A DNA stretch of 7,420 nt from Veillonella parvula (GTDB taxonomy: Bacteria; Bacillota; Negativicutes; Veillonellales; Veillonellaceae): assembly GCA_947096075.1 (NCBI GenBank), contig CAMUQE010000094.1:1-7420 (forward strand), given 5' to 3'. Position 1 is the stretch's first letter; each line of letters opens with the position of its first letter. A model generated the notes under the pieces. The model was not told the DNA's origin. It ran no database searches and was given only the letters and a program-made list of their open reading frames with translations. Below, one piece after another: positions 1 to 5,441 of the stretch. The translations under genes were made by a program, and so were the position numbers.

Positions 1-189
1 TGTTTGTGGGTAATTATAAACTAAATCTATATATTAGAAAGAAGCTAAAGATATGAGATGTAAAAATCTTATTATGCATGATAAACTATGACTTTTATCA
101 CATTGTGAACTGTCTTTCATCATTGGAGAACAGATTATATATAACCGATTGAAAAGCCGAAATATATACAATAATATTCATGAAAATAA

Positions 190-217
190 TTCTCAAAAAC
201 CCGCAAAGCATTGAGAA
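190..217. repeat. Inverted repeat TTCTCAA-N14-TTGAGAA
   Basis: TTCTCAA at 190-196 is the exact reverse complement of TTGAGAA at 211-217. It lies just upstream of the candidate -35 at 236-241. The same six-base core (TCTCAA/TTGAGA) recurs at 281-286 and 317-322 in the same inverted arrangement. This is seen directly. An operator role is inferred. Confidence 0.45.
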
Positions 218-235
218 AACTGTATAGTTAAAGCG

Positions 236-264
236 TTGAAAGGCTGTATGTTGTGTGTTACGAT
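236..264 (+). promoter_or_regulatory. Candidate sigma-A promoter for the fumarase operon
   Basis: TTGAAA (236-241) and TACGAT (259-264) are separated by 17 bases, which is the best -35/-10 pair I found by eye upstream of the fumarase alpha gene. Transcription would begin near 271, giving a leader of roughly 115 bases containing the hairpin at 281-322. The -10 matches the consensus at only 4 of 6 positions. Confidence 0.4.
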
Positions 265-280
265 TGATGCATAGAGTAAA

Positions 281-322
281 TCTCAATGTGTATGAGTTTT
301 ATTTATCTCATATGCTTTGAGA
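281..322 (+). promoter_or_regulatory. Hairpin in the 5' leader of the fumarase operon
   Basis: TCTCAA (281-286) pairs with TTGAGA (317-322), and TATGAG (291-296) pairs with CTCATA (307-312). Between them lie one G-C pair, two G-U pairs and a single T-T mismatch, giving an almost continuous 15-pair stem with a 10-base loop (297-306). No run of T follows directly, so it is not a simple terminator. It may stabilise the mRNA, regulate translation, or as DNA be a protein-binding dyad. Confidence 0.45.
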
Positions 323-384
323 ATTAAAAGTTATTTCACGGTATTAGAGTTAATATTCACTTATTTTCCTGAGGAGGGATTATC

Positions 385-1227
385 TTGCGCGAGATTCAAG
401 TATCTGAAATTACAAAAACAATCCGTCAATTATGTATGGATGCAGCTTATCATTTGCCAAAAGACATCTATGAAGGCTTGAAAAAAGGTCGTGAAACAGA
501 AGAGTCTCCAGTAGGTCGTATCGTTCTTGATCAACTCATCGAAAATGCAGAAATTGCTGATGCTGAAGATCGTCCATACTGCCAAGATACTGGTATGACA
601 ATGGTATTCTTAAAAGTAGGTCAAGATGTTCATTTTGTTGGTGGCGATCTTACTGAAGCTATCAATGAAGGCGTTGCAGCTGGTTACATCGAAGGTTACC
701 TTCGTAAATCTGTTGTAGGGGAGCCATTGTTCAACCGTAAAAACACTCAAAACAATACTCCAGCTATCATCTACACTGACATCGTTCCTGGCGATAAAGT
801 AGATATTCAAGTAGAGCTTAAAGGTTTCGGTTCCGAAAATAAATCTGGCGTAGCTATGCTTGTTCCTGCTGATGGCGTAGAAGGCGTTAAAAATGCAGTT
901 CTTGAAATCGTTAAAAAAGCTGGTCCTAACCCATGCCCTCCAATCGTACTTGGCGTAGGTATTGGTGGTACTATGGACCAAGCAGCTGTTATGTCTAAAA
1001 AAGCTTTGCTTCGCGACATTAGCGTACCTCACAAAGATGCAGACTATGCAAAACTAGAAGAAGAAATCATGGAAATGGTTAACAAAACTGGTATTGGACC
1101 TCAATTGGGCGGTACTACAACTTGTATCGGTGTAAACATCGAATGGGGTGCTACTCATATCGCTGGTCTTCCTGTTGCTGTTACTATCATGTGCCATGCT
1201 GCTCGTCATGCTCACGTAGAACTTTAA
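385..1227 (+). CDS. fumA: Fumarate hydratase class I, alpha subunit
   Basis: This 280-residue protein is the N-terminal, iron-sulfur half of a two-subunit class I fumarase, which reversibly hydrates fumarate to L-malate in the cytoplasm. The three expected [4Fe-4S] ligands are visible: Cys66 in YCQDTG, Cys184 in NPCPP and Cys247 in TTTCIG. Other family signatures are KGFGSENKS (about 146-154), VGIGGTMD (191-198) and the C-terminal CHAARHAHVEL. The start is TTG at 385, set by GAGGAGG at 371-377 with a 7-base gap; no in-frame ATG is as well placed. The beta subunit starts 19 bases after the stop, so the two are co-transcribed. In lactate-fermenting Negativicutes the enzyme would run malate to fumarate towards succinate and propionate. 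L-tartrate dehydratase (TtdA) belongs to the same family and cannot be excluded by motifs alone, but the central-metabolism-like codon use favours fumarase. Gene symbols for two-subunit enzymes vary between databases. Confidence 0.93.
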   Translation: MREIQVSEITKTIRQLCMDAAYHLPKDIYEGLKKGRETEESPVGRIVLDQLIENAEIADAEDRPYCQDTGMTMVFLKVGQDVHFVGGDLTEAINEGVAAGYIEGYLRKSVVGEPLFNRKNTQNNTPAIIYTDIVPGDKVDIQVELKGFGSENKSGVAMLVPADGVEGVKNAVLEIVKKAGPNPCPPIVLGVGIGGTMDQAAVMSKKALLRDISVPHKDADYAKLEEEIMEMVNKTGIGPQLGGTTTCIGVNIEWGATHIAGLPVAVTIMCHAARHAHVEL

Positions 1228-1246
1228 TCGATAGGAGGTAAAAACT

Positions 1247-1807
1247 ATGTCTGAAACAATTCGCATTAATACTGAAGAATATAATGAAGAGTTTTCCCGT
1301 AAATTAAAAGTTGGTGATAGTGTTCTTATCACTGGTAAAATTTACTCCGCTCGTGACGCTGCTCATAAAGTTATGACTGAAGCTTTAGCGCGTGGTGAAA
1401 AATTGCCAATCGACTGGACAAATAAGTTTGTTTATTATCTTGGACCAACACCTGCAAAACCTGGTGATCCAATTGGTTCCGCTGGTCCTACAACTTCCGG
1501 TCGTATGGATGCTTACACACCAACAATGCTTGATCAAGGTATCAAAGGCATGATTGGTAAAGGTTCCCGCAAACCAGAAGTAGTTGAATCCATGAAGAAA
1601 AATGGTTGCACATACTTCGCAGCAGTTGGTGGCGCTGCAGCATTGATTGCAAAATCCATCAAAAAATACGAAGTTCTTGCTTATGGAGAACTTGGACCAG
1701 AAGCTTTGGCTGAATTGACTGTTGAAGATTTCCCTTGCATCGTAGTTGGCGATACTGAAGGTAATAACTTCTACGAATTAGGCCAAAAACCTTACAGAAA
1801 AATCTAA
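1247..1807 (+). CDS. fumB: Fumarate hydratase class I, beta subunit
   Basis: This 186-residue protein is the C-terminal catalytic half of the class I fumarase, a separate chain as in many anaerobes. It matches the single-chain enzyme's C-terminal domain along its length: KIYSARDAAHKVM (31-43, with Arg36 and His40), LGPTPAKPGDPIGSAGPTTSGRMD (about 65-88, with the Thr-Thr and Arg86 substrate region), GMIGKGSR (101-108), VGGAAALIAKSI (127-138) and FPCIVVGDTEGNNFY (162-176). AGGAGG at 1233-1238 places the ATG with an 8-base gap. It follows the alpha gene by 19 bases and a strong terminator begins 20 bases after its stop, so the operon is just these two genes. The tartrate dehydratase beta subunit (TtdB) is the alternative. 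The symbol is positional; it does not mean the E. coli FumB isozyme. Confidence 0.92.
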   Translation: MSETIRINTEEYNEEFSRKLKVGDSVLITGKIYSARDAAHKVMTEALARGEKLPIDWTNKFVYYLGPTPAKPGDPIGSAGPTTSGRMDAYTPTMLDQGIKGMIGKGSRKPEVVESMKKNGCTYFAAVGGAAALIAKSIKKYEVLAYGELGPEALAELTVEDFPCIVVGDTEGNNFYELGQKPYRKI

Positions 1808-1826
1808 TATTACCATTGAGTGATTG

Positions 1827-1856
1827 AAAGAGGCTTGCTTTAGCAAGCCTCTTTTT
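1827..1856 (+). terminator. Rho-independent terminator of the fumarase operon
   Basis: A 12-bp perfect stem (1827-1838 with 1843-1854) has a TTTA loop. Its right arm runs into TTTTT (1852-1856). It lies 20 bases after the beta subunit stop. The A-rich left edge could also allow some function in the opposite direction. Confidence 0.92.
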
Positions 1857-1978
1857 GTTGTTAAGCCATAATCATAAGACGTTCATCCGTTACGTGTAGA
1901 GTTTAGTCTATCGATTCTGTCGGTTTTATGATAATATACATATAGATTTTATACATTCAATTTGAGTGAGGCGATAAC

Positions 1979-2530
1979 ATGACTTCTGTAGAAACTATTC
2001 GTCAGTCAGCTCGCAACGCGATGGCTGAATTACTTGATTTAGCAAAGGTTCGCGAAGGTCAATTGTTCGTTGTGGGCTGTTCCACTAGCGAAATTGTAGG
2101 TAAAAAAATCGGCACTGACTCTCACCTTGATGTGGCTCAGGTCGTATTTGATGAAATATACAATGCTGTTAAGGCTAAAGGACTTAACTTGGCTATTCAA
2201 TGTTGTGAGCATATTAATCGTGCACTTGTTATGGAACGTAGTGCCATGACATGGGAGGAGGAAGTTAATGTTGTTCCTCAACGTCATGCGGGTGGTGCCC
2301 TGGCTGTGATGGCGTATGAATATTTTGATGATCCTGTGATGGTTGAATTTATTCAAGCTGATGTAGGCATCGATATTGGAGATACTTTCATTGGTATGCA
2401 CATGAAACACGTTGCAGTGCCTGTACGTCTTTGTGTGAAAGAAATTGGAAAAGCACATGTGACCGCTTGTCGTGTTCGGCCAAAGAGCATCGGCGGTGAG
2501 CGTGCTGCATATAATGAAGCATTGATGTAG
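1979..2530 (+). CDS. YwlG/UPF0340 (DUF436, TIGR01440) family protein, function unknown
   Basis: This 183-residue protein is close to the usual length (about 180) of the UPF0340 family typified by Bacillus subtilis YwlG. The conserved blocks are present in order: VVGCSTSEIVGKKIG (31-45), LAIQCCEHINRALVMER (71-87), a glycine/alanine turn HAGGALAVMAYE (103-114), DVGIDIGDTFIGMHMKHV (128-145) with PVR (148-150), and RPKSIGGERAAY (167-178). It is cytosolic by appearance, with no signal peptide or membrane helix. The family has no established biochemical role that I can state safely. GTGAGG at 1966-1971 supports the ATG. A terminator isolates it from the fumarase operon, and its stop codon overlaps the ribosome binding site of the next gene, so it is co-transcribed with the 579-residue protein. 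The upstream 120 bases are AT-rich with TATGATAATATAC near 1927-1939 as a possible -10, but I see no good -35. Confidence 0.88.
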   Translation: MTSVETIRQSARNAMAELLDLAKVREGQLFVVGCSTSEIVGKKIGTDSHLDVAQVVFDEIYNAVKAKGLNLAIQCCEHINRALVMERSAMTWEEEVNVVPQRHAGGALAVMAYEYFDDPVMVEFIQADVGIDIGDTFIGMHMKHVAVPVRLCVKEIGKAHVTACRVRPKSIGGERAAYNEALM

Positions 2531-2539
2531 GGGGATAGT

Positions 2540-4279
2540 ATGTCAAACCTAATACCGTATTTTGTATTAGCCGTCGTGGCATTGGGATTTTTTGCTGTTT
2601 GCTATGCTGTTTTTAGCGGTGGTGATGGTGAAAGTAAGGCAAAGGAAAAATCCCATAAAAACATAAGTAATAAAAATAATCCTAAAGGGTATAATGATGT
2701 TATATTTGCAACGGAGTCGCAAGAAGGCAATGTAACAATTACTCATATGAGTGGTACTAATGTATATACTGCATCAATTCTGGATACAGTTGAAACTATG
2801 GATAGTGAAGAGCGAGAATCTGTTGAATCTTTAGTTGATCCTATAGATACTTCTTATAATAGAAGAAGTACTCTAAAGTCCAATTCAAGTCATGTTTCAG
2901 CAGGAGAATATGCGTTAGCATTAGGTTCGGATAATGGCACACCAATAGGGGATGAAACCATTGTGATGACAGCCGTATCAGATCTTAAGCGAGCTAATCA
3001 AGCTAATCAAGGTGTTACTCCGTTAGTGGATAAAACTATCGTCCTTGATGTCGTTATAGATGAACTTGTCAATAACGCTAACTCTGTTGAAGATACAATT
3101 GCTATGGGTGAATCTGTGGAAGCCTTTGAAGCTGATGAAGCGGATAGCATAGATGCTACGCAGATGATAGGTGGTGCAAATGAAATACAAACCGCGGAAG
3201 GGCCATCGGTATTAGATGAAACGCGTTTGTTTGATGCCTCTGAAATTGAAGCAAAATTGGCGGCAACAAGTTTAGCTGAAGAGGAGGAACCGCATGGTCA
3301 ATGGGCAAAAACGGCACATGAAGATAAATGTGTTGAGCTGGCTATAGCGCCATTTGTTCATTCATTTGGGGTACTACATGGCGACACACAACACTATGTA
3401 GAATCTATTACAAGAGATGTTTTAGCGGCTCTCAATATTACAAAAATTGTTGAAGTGAATGCATTACTAGAGAATATTGTTATTCAAGAAGCGTTGATGA
3501 GTATGCAAAAGGCATATGCCGCTACAAATACGGAGTGGATGAAGTCCGCTGCGTTAGGTGCTTTTCTAGATGTGGTTCAATCTCCTAAATCTAGTACGCC
3601 ATACCTCGTAGCTTTTGATGCATTACGTGTATTACCTCATTTAACATTAGGTCACTTTCAAGTTATGGCCTTAACATTATTGTTACAATATTCTAGAAAC
3701 TCTAATAACTATGGATTGATTCACTTCCAACATTATGTGGAAAAATATATTGAGCCATTTATCTCTGATTTGCCTCGAAATGATTCTTTCTATCGCCAGC
3801 TGGACTACTTACGCTGTACGCAAGAAGAACAAGAACCTATCACTTTATGTCAAGTGTTGTCTAATTCATACCCGTTTGTATTCAACTATCGTGGTTTCTC
3901 TAAGGAAGAACTCTTCCGTGCTACAGACGGTCGTGGTGTAGATCCACGTTATGTGGTGCGTAGCTTGAACTCCAATCTTTATAAACTAGCCTTGGTAGAT
4001 GAGTCTTTGGCACCACAATTTTTTAGACAAACACGAATTTCTAATGCTATGGTTCAACGTGATCTTTTAGCTTTGATGAAGAGCAAACCTACTGCTTTCA
4101 GGGGACAAGAGGCGCGTGATATTATGGATGACATTTCACCAGTTTTATTGGACTTGGCTGATGTCTTCGATAGCACGCCAATGTCTAAAATTAGTTTAAC
4201 ATTGTTAGGCCTTTACTTAGGCCGTGCTCATGTGAAAGCAACCATTGGTGAAGAATTTGATTTGTCTCATTGGTTCTAA
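2540..4279 (+). CDS. Membrane-anchored protein with acidic linker; C-terminal half resembles the LPO_1073/Vpar_1526 family
   Basis: The function of this 579-residue protein is unknown. It has three parts. Residues 4-26 form one hydrophobic helix (IPYFVLAVVALGFFAVCYAVF), followed by basic KAKEKSHK at 33-40, so the bulk should be cytoplasmic by the positive-inside rule. Residues about 50-260 are a low-complexity, Asp/Glu/Ser/Thr-rich, probably disordered linker with five acidic-Thr-x-x-hydrophobic motifs. Residues about 265-579 look globular and helical, with features such as ALRVLPHLTLGHFQVMALTLLL (361-382), YIEPFISDLPRNDSFYRQLDYL (403-424) and FNYRGFSKEELF (448-459). From memory this last region resembles proteins named LPO_1073/Vpar_1526 family; I could not check this. 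The start ATG has AGGGGG at 2529-2534, overlapping the stop of the YwlG-like gene, which indicates translational coupling. Codon use is more AT-rich and less biased than in the fumarase and hcp genes, suggesting modest expression. The coding region is real; the family assignment is tentative. Confidence 0.8.
   Translation: MSNLIPYFVLAVVALGFFAVCYAVFSGGDGESKAKEKSHKNISNKNNPKGYNDVIFATESQEGNVTITHMSGTNVYTASILDTVETMDSEERESVESLVDPIDTSYNRRSTLKSNSSHVSAGEYALALGSDNGTPIGDETIVMTAVSDLKRANQANQGVTPLVDKTIVLDVVIDELVNNANSVEDTIAMGESVEAFEADEADSIDATQMIGGANEIQTAEGPSVLDETRLFDASEIEAKLAATSLAEEEEPHGQWAKTAHEDKCVELAIAPFVHSFGVLHGDTQHYVESITRDVLAALNITKIVEVNALLENIVIQEALMSMQKAYAATNTEWMKSAALGAFLDVVQSPKSSTPYLVAFDALRVLPHLTLGHFQVMALTLLLQYSRNSNNYGLIHFQHYVEKYIEPFISDLPRNDSFYRQLDYLRCTQEEQEPITLCQVLSNSYPFVFNYRGFSKEELFRATDGRGVDPRYVVRSLNSNLYKLALVDESLAPQFFRQTRISNAMVQRDLLALMKSKPTAFRGQEARDIMDDISPVLLDLADVFDSTPMSKISLTLLGLYLGRAHVKATIGEEFDLSHWF
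2951..3232 (+). other. Five regularly spaced acidic-Thr-x-x-hydrophobic motifs in the linker of the 579-residue protein
   Basis: Within the linker the motifs are DETIVM (Thr140), DKTIVL (Thr166), EDTIAM (Thr186), DATQMI (Thr207) and DETRLF (Thr228). Spacings are 26, 20, 21 and 21 residues. Each has an acidic residue at -2 (Asp or Glu) and Met, Leu, Ile or Phe at +3. The codons differ between copies, so this is not a recent tandem duplication. The shape suits short linear binding or Thr-phosphorylation sites, which is inference. Confidence 0.6.
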
Positions 4280-4294
4280 TTTATGATTTTAAGC

Positions 4295-4363
4295 ACTATA
4301 TAGTTTCAAAAATTGGATTATATAGTTATTAATATAGGTATATACTTAAAAACGTTATATAGC
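4295..4363. repeat. Three TATATAG copies in the 3' intergenic spacer
   Basis: TATATAG occurs at 4297-4303, 4319-4325 and 4356-4362. The first lies inside the 10-base palindrome ACTATATAGT (4295-4304). The surrounding DNA is very AT-rich, so chance is a fair explanation and no function is claimed. Confidence 0.25.
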
Positions 4364-4380
4364 TTATGTGTTATGTAATA

Positions 4381-4415
4381 AAAAAGTCTCTCAAGATTAT
4401 CTTGAGAGACTTTTT
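4381..4415. terminator. Bidirectional terminator between convergent genes
   Basis: A perfect 15-bp stem (4381-4395 with 4401-4415) has a 5-base ATTAT loop. It carries AAAAA on the left edge and TTTTT on the right, so it can end transcription in both directions. It sits between the 579-residue protein gene (plus) and the Crp/Fnr gene (minus), 29 bases beyond the end of the latter. Confidence 0.92.
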
Positions 4416-4444
4416 AGTTTGTTAAATTTAATAGCTATTAAGTG

Positions 4445-5170
4445 TTAAAAGGTGTTGAAGCCGAATTCTTCAATGTCTTCAATGTTTTTAATTGTTACGG
4501 TGCGACCTGTAATGTCAATGAGACCTTCATCGCGAAGACGACCTAGTTCACGGCTAAGAGCTGTGCGAGATACATTGAGGACCTCAGCCATTTGCTCGCG
4601 GTTGTGGGGTAATTGAATTGTGTTAGAATGTTGACGTTTATAAATATCTGTTAAGTACGCAAAAATCTTTTCGCGCATCCCTTTTAATGTGAGGTAATGG
4701 ACTTTTCTGGTTAATAGAATTGCTTTTTCAGATAAATCCTCTAATAGATTAGATAGGATTTTAGTTTGGCATTGATGACAATCCGGTAATGTTTTAATAA
4801 AGGTTTCAAGCGGAATAAACATAATTTTAGTTGCTTTTGTTGCTTTAATGGTAGCAGGCCATAAAGGCTGTTTGCTAAATAGTAGTGCTTCTCCAAAAAT
4901 ATCTGATTGCTCTAAGTTTGCCATAATAACCCGTTGCCCCATTACATTTTCACGAGTCAGTAAAGCGCTGCCTTCAAGGATGACACCAATACCCTCCATA
5001 GGATCTCCAGCGAGGGCTATAAAATCATTTTTTTGGTAACTGTGGATGATAACTTTGGCATTATTTAAATAGCTACGTAGCTCTGGCTCTCCTAATGTAT
5101 TGAATAAAGGACATTTCACGAGGGTGGGCATATATTGATTAATGATATCGTTTGAAAGTATTTGTTTCAT
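4445..5170 (-). CDS. Crp/Fnr-family transcriptional regulator, candidate regulator of hcp
   Basis: This 241-residue protein has the Crp/Fnr layout. A cyclic-nucleotide-binding-type beta barrel (about 20-130) includes GDPMEGIGVILEGSALL (55-71) and IFGEALLF (91-98). A dimerisation helix spans about 136-158. A C-terminal winged helix-turn-helix (about 160-230) has recognition-helix region NVSRTALSRELGRLRDEG (199-216). At the position of the cAMP-contacting Arg-Ser of E. coli CRP the sequence has Trp104-Pro105, so cAMP binding is unlikely. Only three cysteines are present (Cys20, Cys131, Cys134), so an FNR-type four-Cys iron-sulfur cluster is not expected; Cys131 and Cys134 form a CHQC pair at the barrel-helix junction. 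The ATG at 5170 is chosen because GGAGG (5180-5176) lies 5 bases upstream; an in-frame GTG at 5176 would overlap that site. The gene is divergent from hcp, suggesting an HcpR-like role sensing nitrosative or redox stress. That role is inferred from position. Confidence 0.9.
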   Translation of the reverse strand: MKQILSNDIINQYMPTLVKCPLFNTLGEPELRSYLNNAKVIIHSYQKNDFIALAGDPMEGIGVILEGSALLTRENVMGQRVIMANLEQSDIFGEALLFSKQPLWPATIKATKATKIMFIPLETFIKTLPDCHQCQTKILSNLLEDLSEKAILLTRKVHYLTLKGMREKIFAYLTDIYKRQHSNTIQLPHNREQMAEVLNVSRTALSRELGRLRDEGLIDITGRTVTIKNIEDIEEFGFNTF

Positions 5171-5175
5171 AAGCA

Positions 5176-5180
5176 CCTCC
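5176..5180 (-). promoter_or_regulatory. Shine-Dalgarno site that fixes the start of the Crp/Fnr gene
   Basis: Read on the minus strand, GGAGG is followed by TGCTT and then the ATG at 5170-5168. The alternative GTG (5176-5174) starts on the last G of this site and so cannot use it. The 241-residue product is therefore preferred over a 243-residue one. Confidence 0.8.
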
Positions 5181-5352
5181 GGTGTGATAAAGTCTATAGC
5201 AATTAAAAATGATTATTGTATAATAAAAGTATAAGACTAAATGGTCTACTTGTTCCATAAGGGAAGTCAGGAAAATTTTTGAAAAAGTTTTTATTTGTTG
5301 CTCAAGCTACAGAAATTGTATCATCTTTACGTTATACTTTCAAATGTAATCA

Positions 5353-5377
5353 ATCAGACAACTGATAAAACATCAGT
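5353..5377. promoter_or_regulatory. Candidate regulator-binding array: ATCAG-N4-CTGAT-N5-ATCAG
   Basis: ATCAG (5353-5357), CTGAT (5362-5366) and ATCAG (5372-5376) alternate in orientation. The last two lie in a perfect dyad, ACTGAT-AAAAC-ATCAGT (5361-5377). These half-sites resemble the FNR-type TTGAT/ATCAA half-site, though the dyad spacer is 5 and not 4. Its centre lies about 36-38 bases before a start site estimated from the -10 at 5393-5400, near where class II Crp/Fnr activators bind. Binding by the adjacent regulator is inferred. Confidence 0.5.
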
Positions 5378-5392
5378 GTAATGTATAGGTTT

Positions 5393-5400
5393 TATATTAT
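5393..5400 (+). promoter_or_regulatory. Candidate -10 element of the hcp promoter
   Basis: Overlapping TATATT (5393-5398) and TATTAT (5395-5400) offer a -10. No good -35 lies 17 bases upstream; that space is taken by the ATCAG/CTGAT dyad. This would suit an activator-dependent promoter. The call is weak because the region is AT-rich. Confidence 0.3.
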
Positions 5401-5410
5401 CTAGCTTGAC

Positions 5411-5427
5411 TGCGAGGAAGTCTCGCA
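5411..5427 (+). promoter_or_regulatory. Hairpin abutting the hcp ribosome binding site
   Basis: TGCGAG (5411-5416) pairs perfectly with CTCGCA (5422-5427) around a 5-base loop GAAGT. The AGGAGG of hcp starts at 5429, one base after the stem. It is the most GC-rich spot in the intergenic region. It could protect the 5' end of the mRNA or affect ribosome access, or as DNA be a small operator. Confidence 0.45.
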
Positions 5428-5441
5428 AAGGAGGATTTTAA

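Larger units (their letters stand above)
1..384. other. AT-rich intergenic/leader region upstream of the fumarase operon
   Basis: No open frame here has a ribosome binding site or recognisable protein. The minus-strand frame at 98-286 gives a low-complexity AT-driven peptide and is not called. The stretch holds a candidate promoter (236-264), an inverted repeat (190-217), a hairpin (281-322), an 11-base palindrome TCACATTGTGA (98-108), and the Shine-Dalgarno GAGGAGG at 371-377. An upstream gene could end in the first 25 bases (a frame from base 1 stops at 22-24), but that is too short to support. Confidence 0.6.
5171..5441. promoter_or_regulatory. Divergent control region between the Crp/Fnr gene and hcp
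   Basis: This 271-base AT-rich region separates two divergent starts and must hold both promoters. Visible elements are a small AGAC-N6-GTCT dyad (5234-5247), A/T tracts around 5271-5293, the ATCAG/CTGAT array (5353-5377), a possible -10 (5393-5400), and a hairpin next to the hcp ribosome binding site (5411-5427). I found no convincing -35/-10 pair for the minus-strand gene. Confidence 0.6.

Noticed and set aside
1..24. C-terminal tail of an upstream gene
   Set aside because: A frame from base 1 stops at 22-24, but seven codons without context cannot support a gene call.
98..108. TCACATTGTGA as a CRP-type site
   Set aside because: The half-sites are in the reverse order and spacing of the CRP site (TGTGA-N6-TCACA), and it is far upstream of the candidate promoter.
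98..286. Minus-strand open frame of 62 codons in the leader region
   Set aside because: It has no ribosome binding site, an AT-driven composition and no recognisable domain. It also overlaps the inverted repeat and promoter candidates.
610..1032. Minus-strand open frame of 140 codons inside fumarase alpha
   Set aside because: It lies antisense to a well-supported gene with conserved motifs and strong codon bias; long antisense frames are expected from that bias.
2039..2458. Minus-strand open frame of 139 codons inside the YwlG-like gene
   Set aside because: It is antisense to a conserved protein, with no ribosome binding site or domain.
3735..3941. Plus-strand 68-codon frame inside the 579-residue protein gene
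   Set aside because: It is out of frame with a longer supported gene and has no independent ribosome binding site.
5174..5176. GTG as start of the Crp/Fnr gene
   Set aside because: It overlaps the Shine-Dalgarno GGAGG. The ATG at 5170 has correct spacing.
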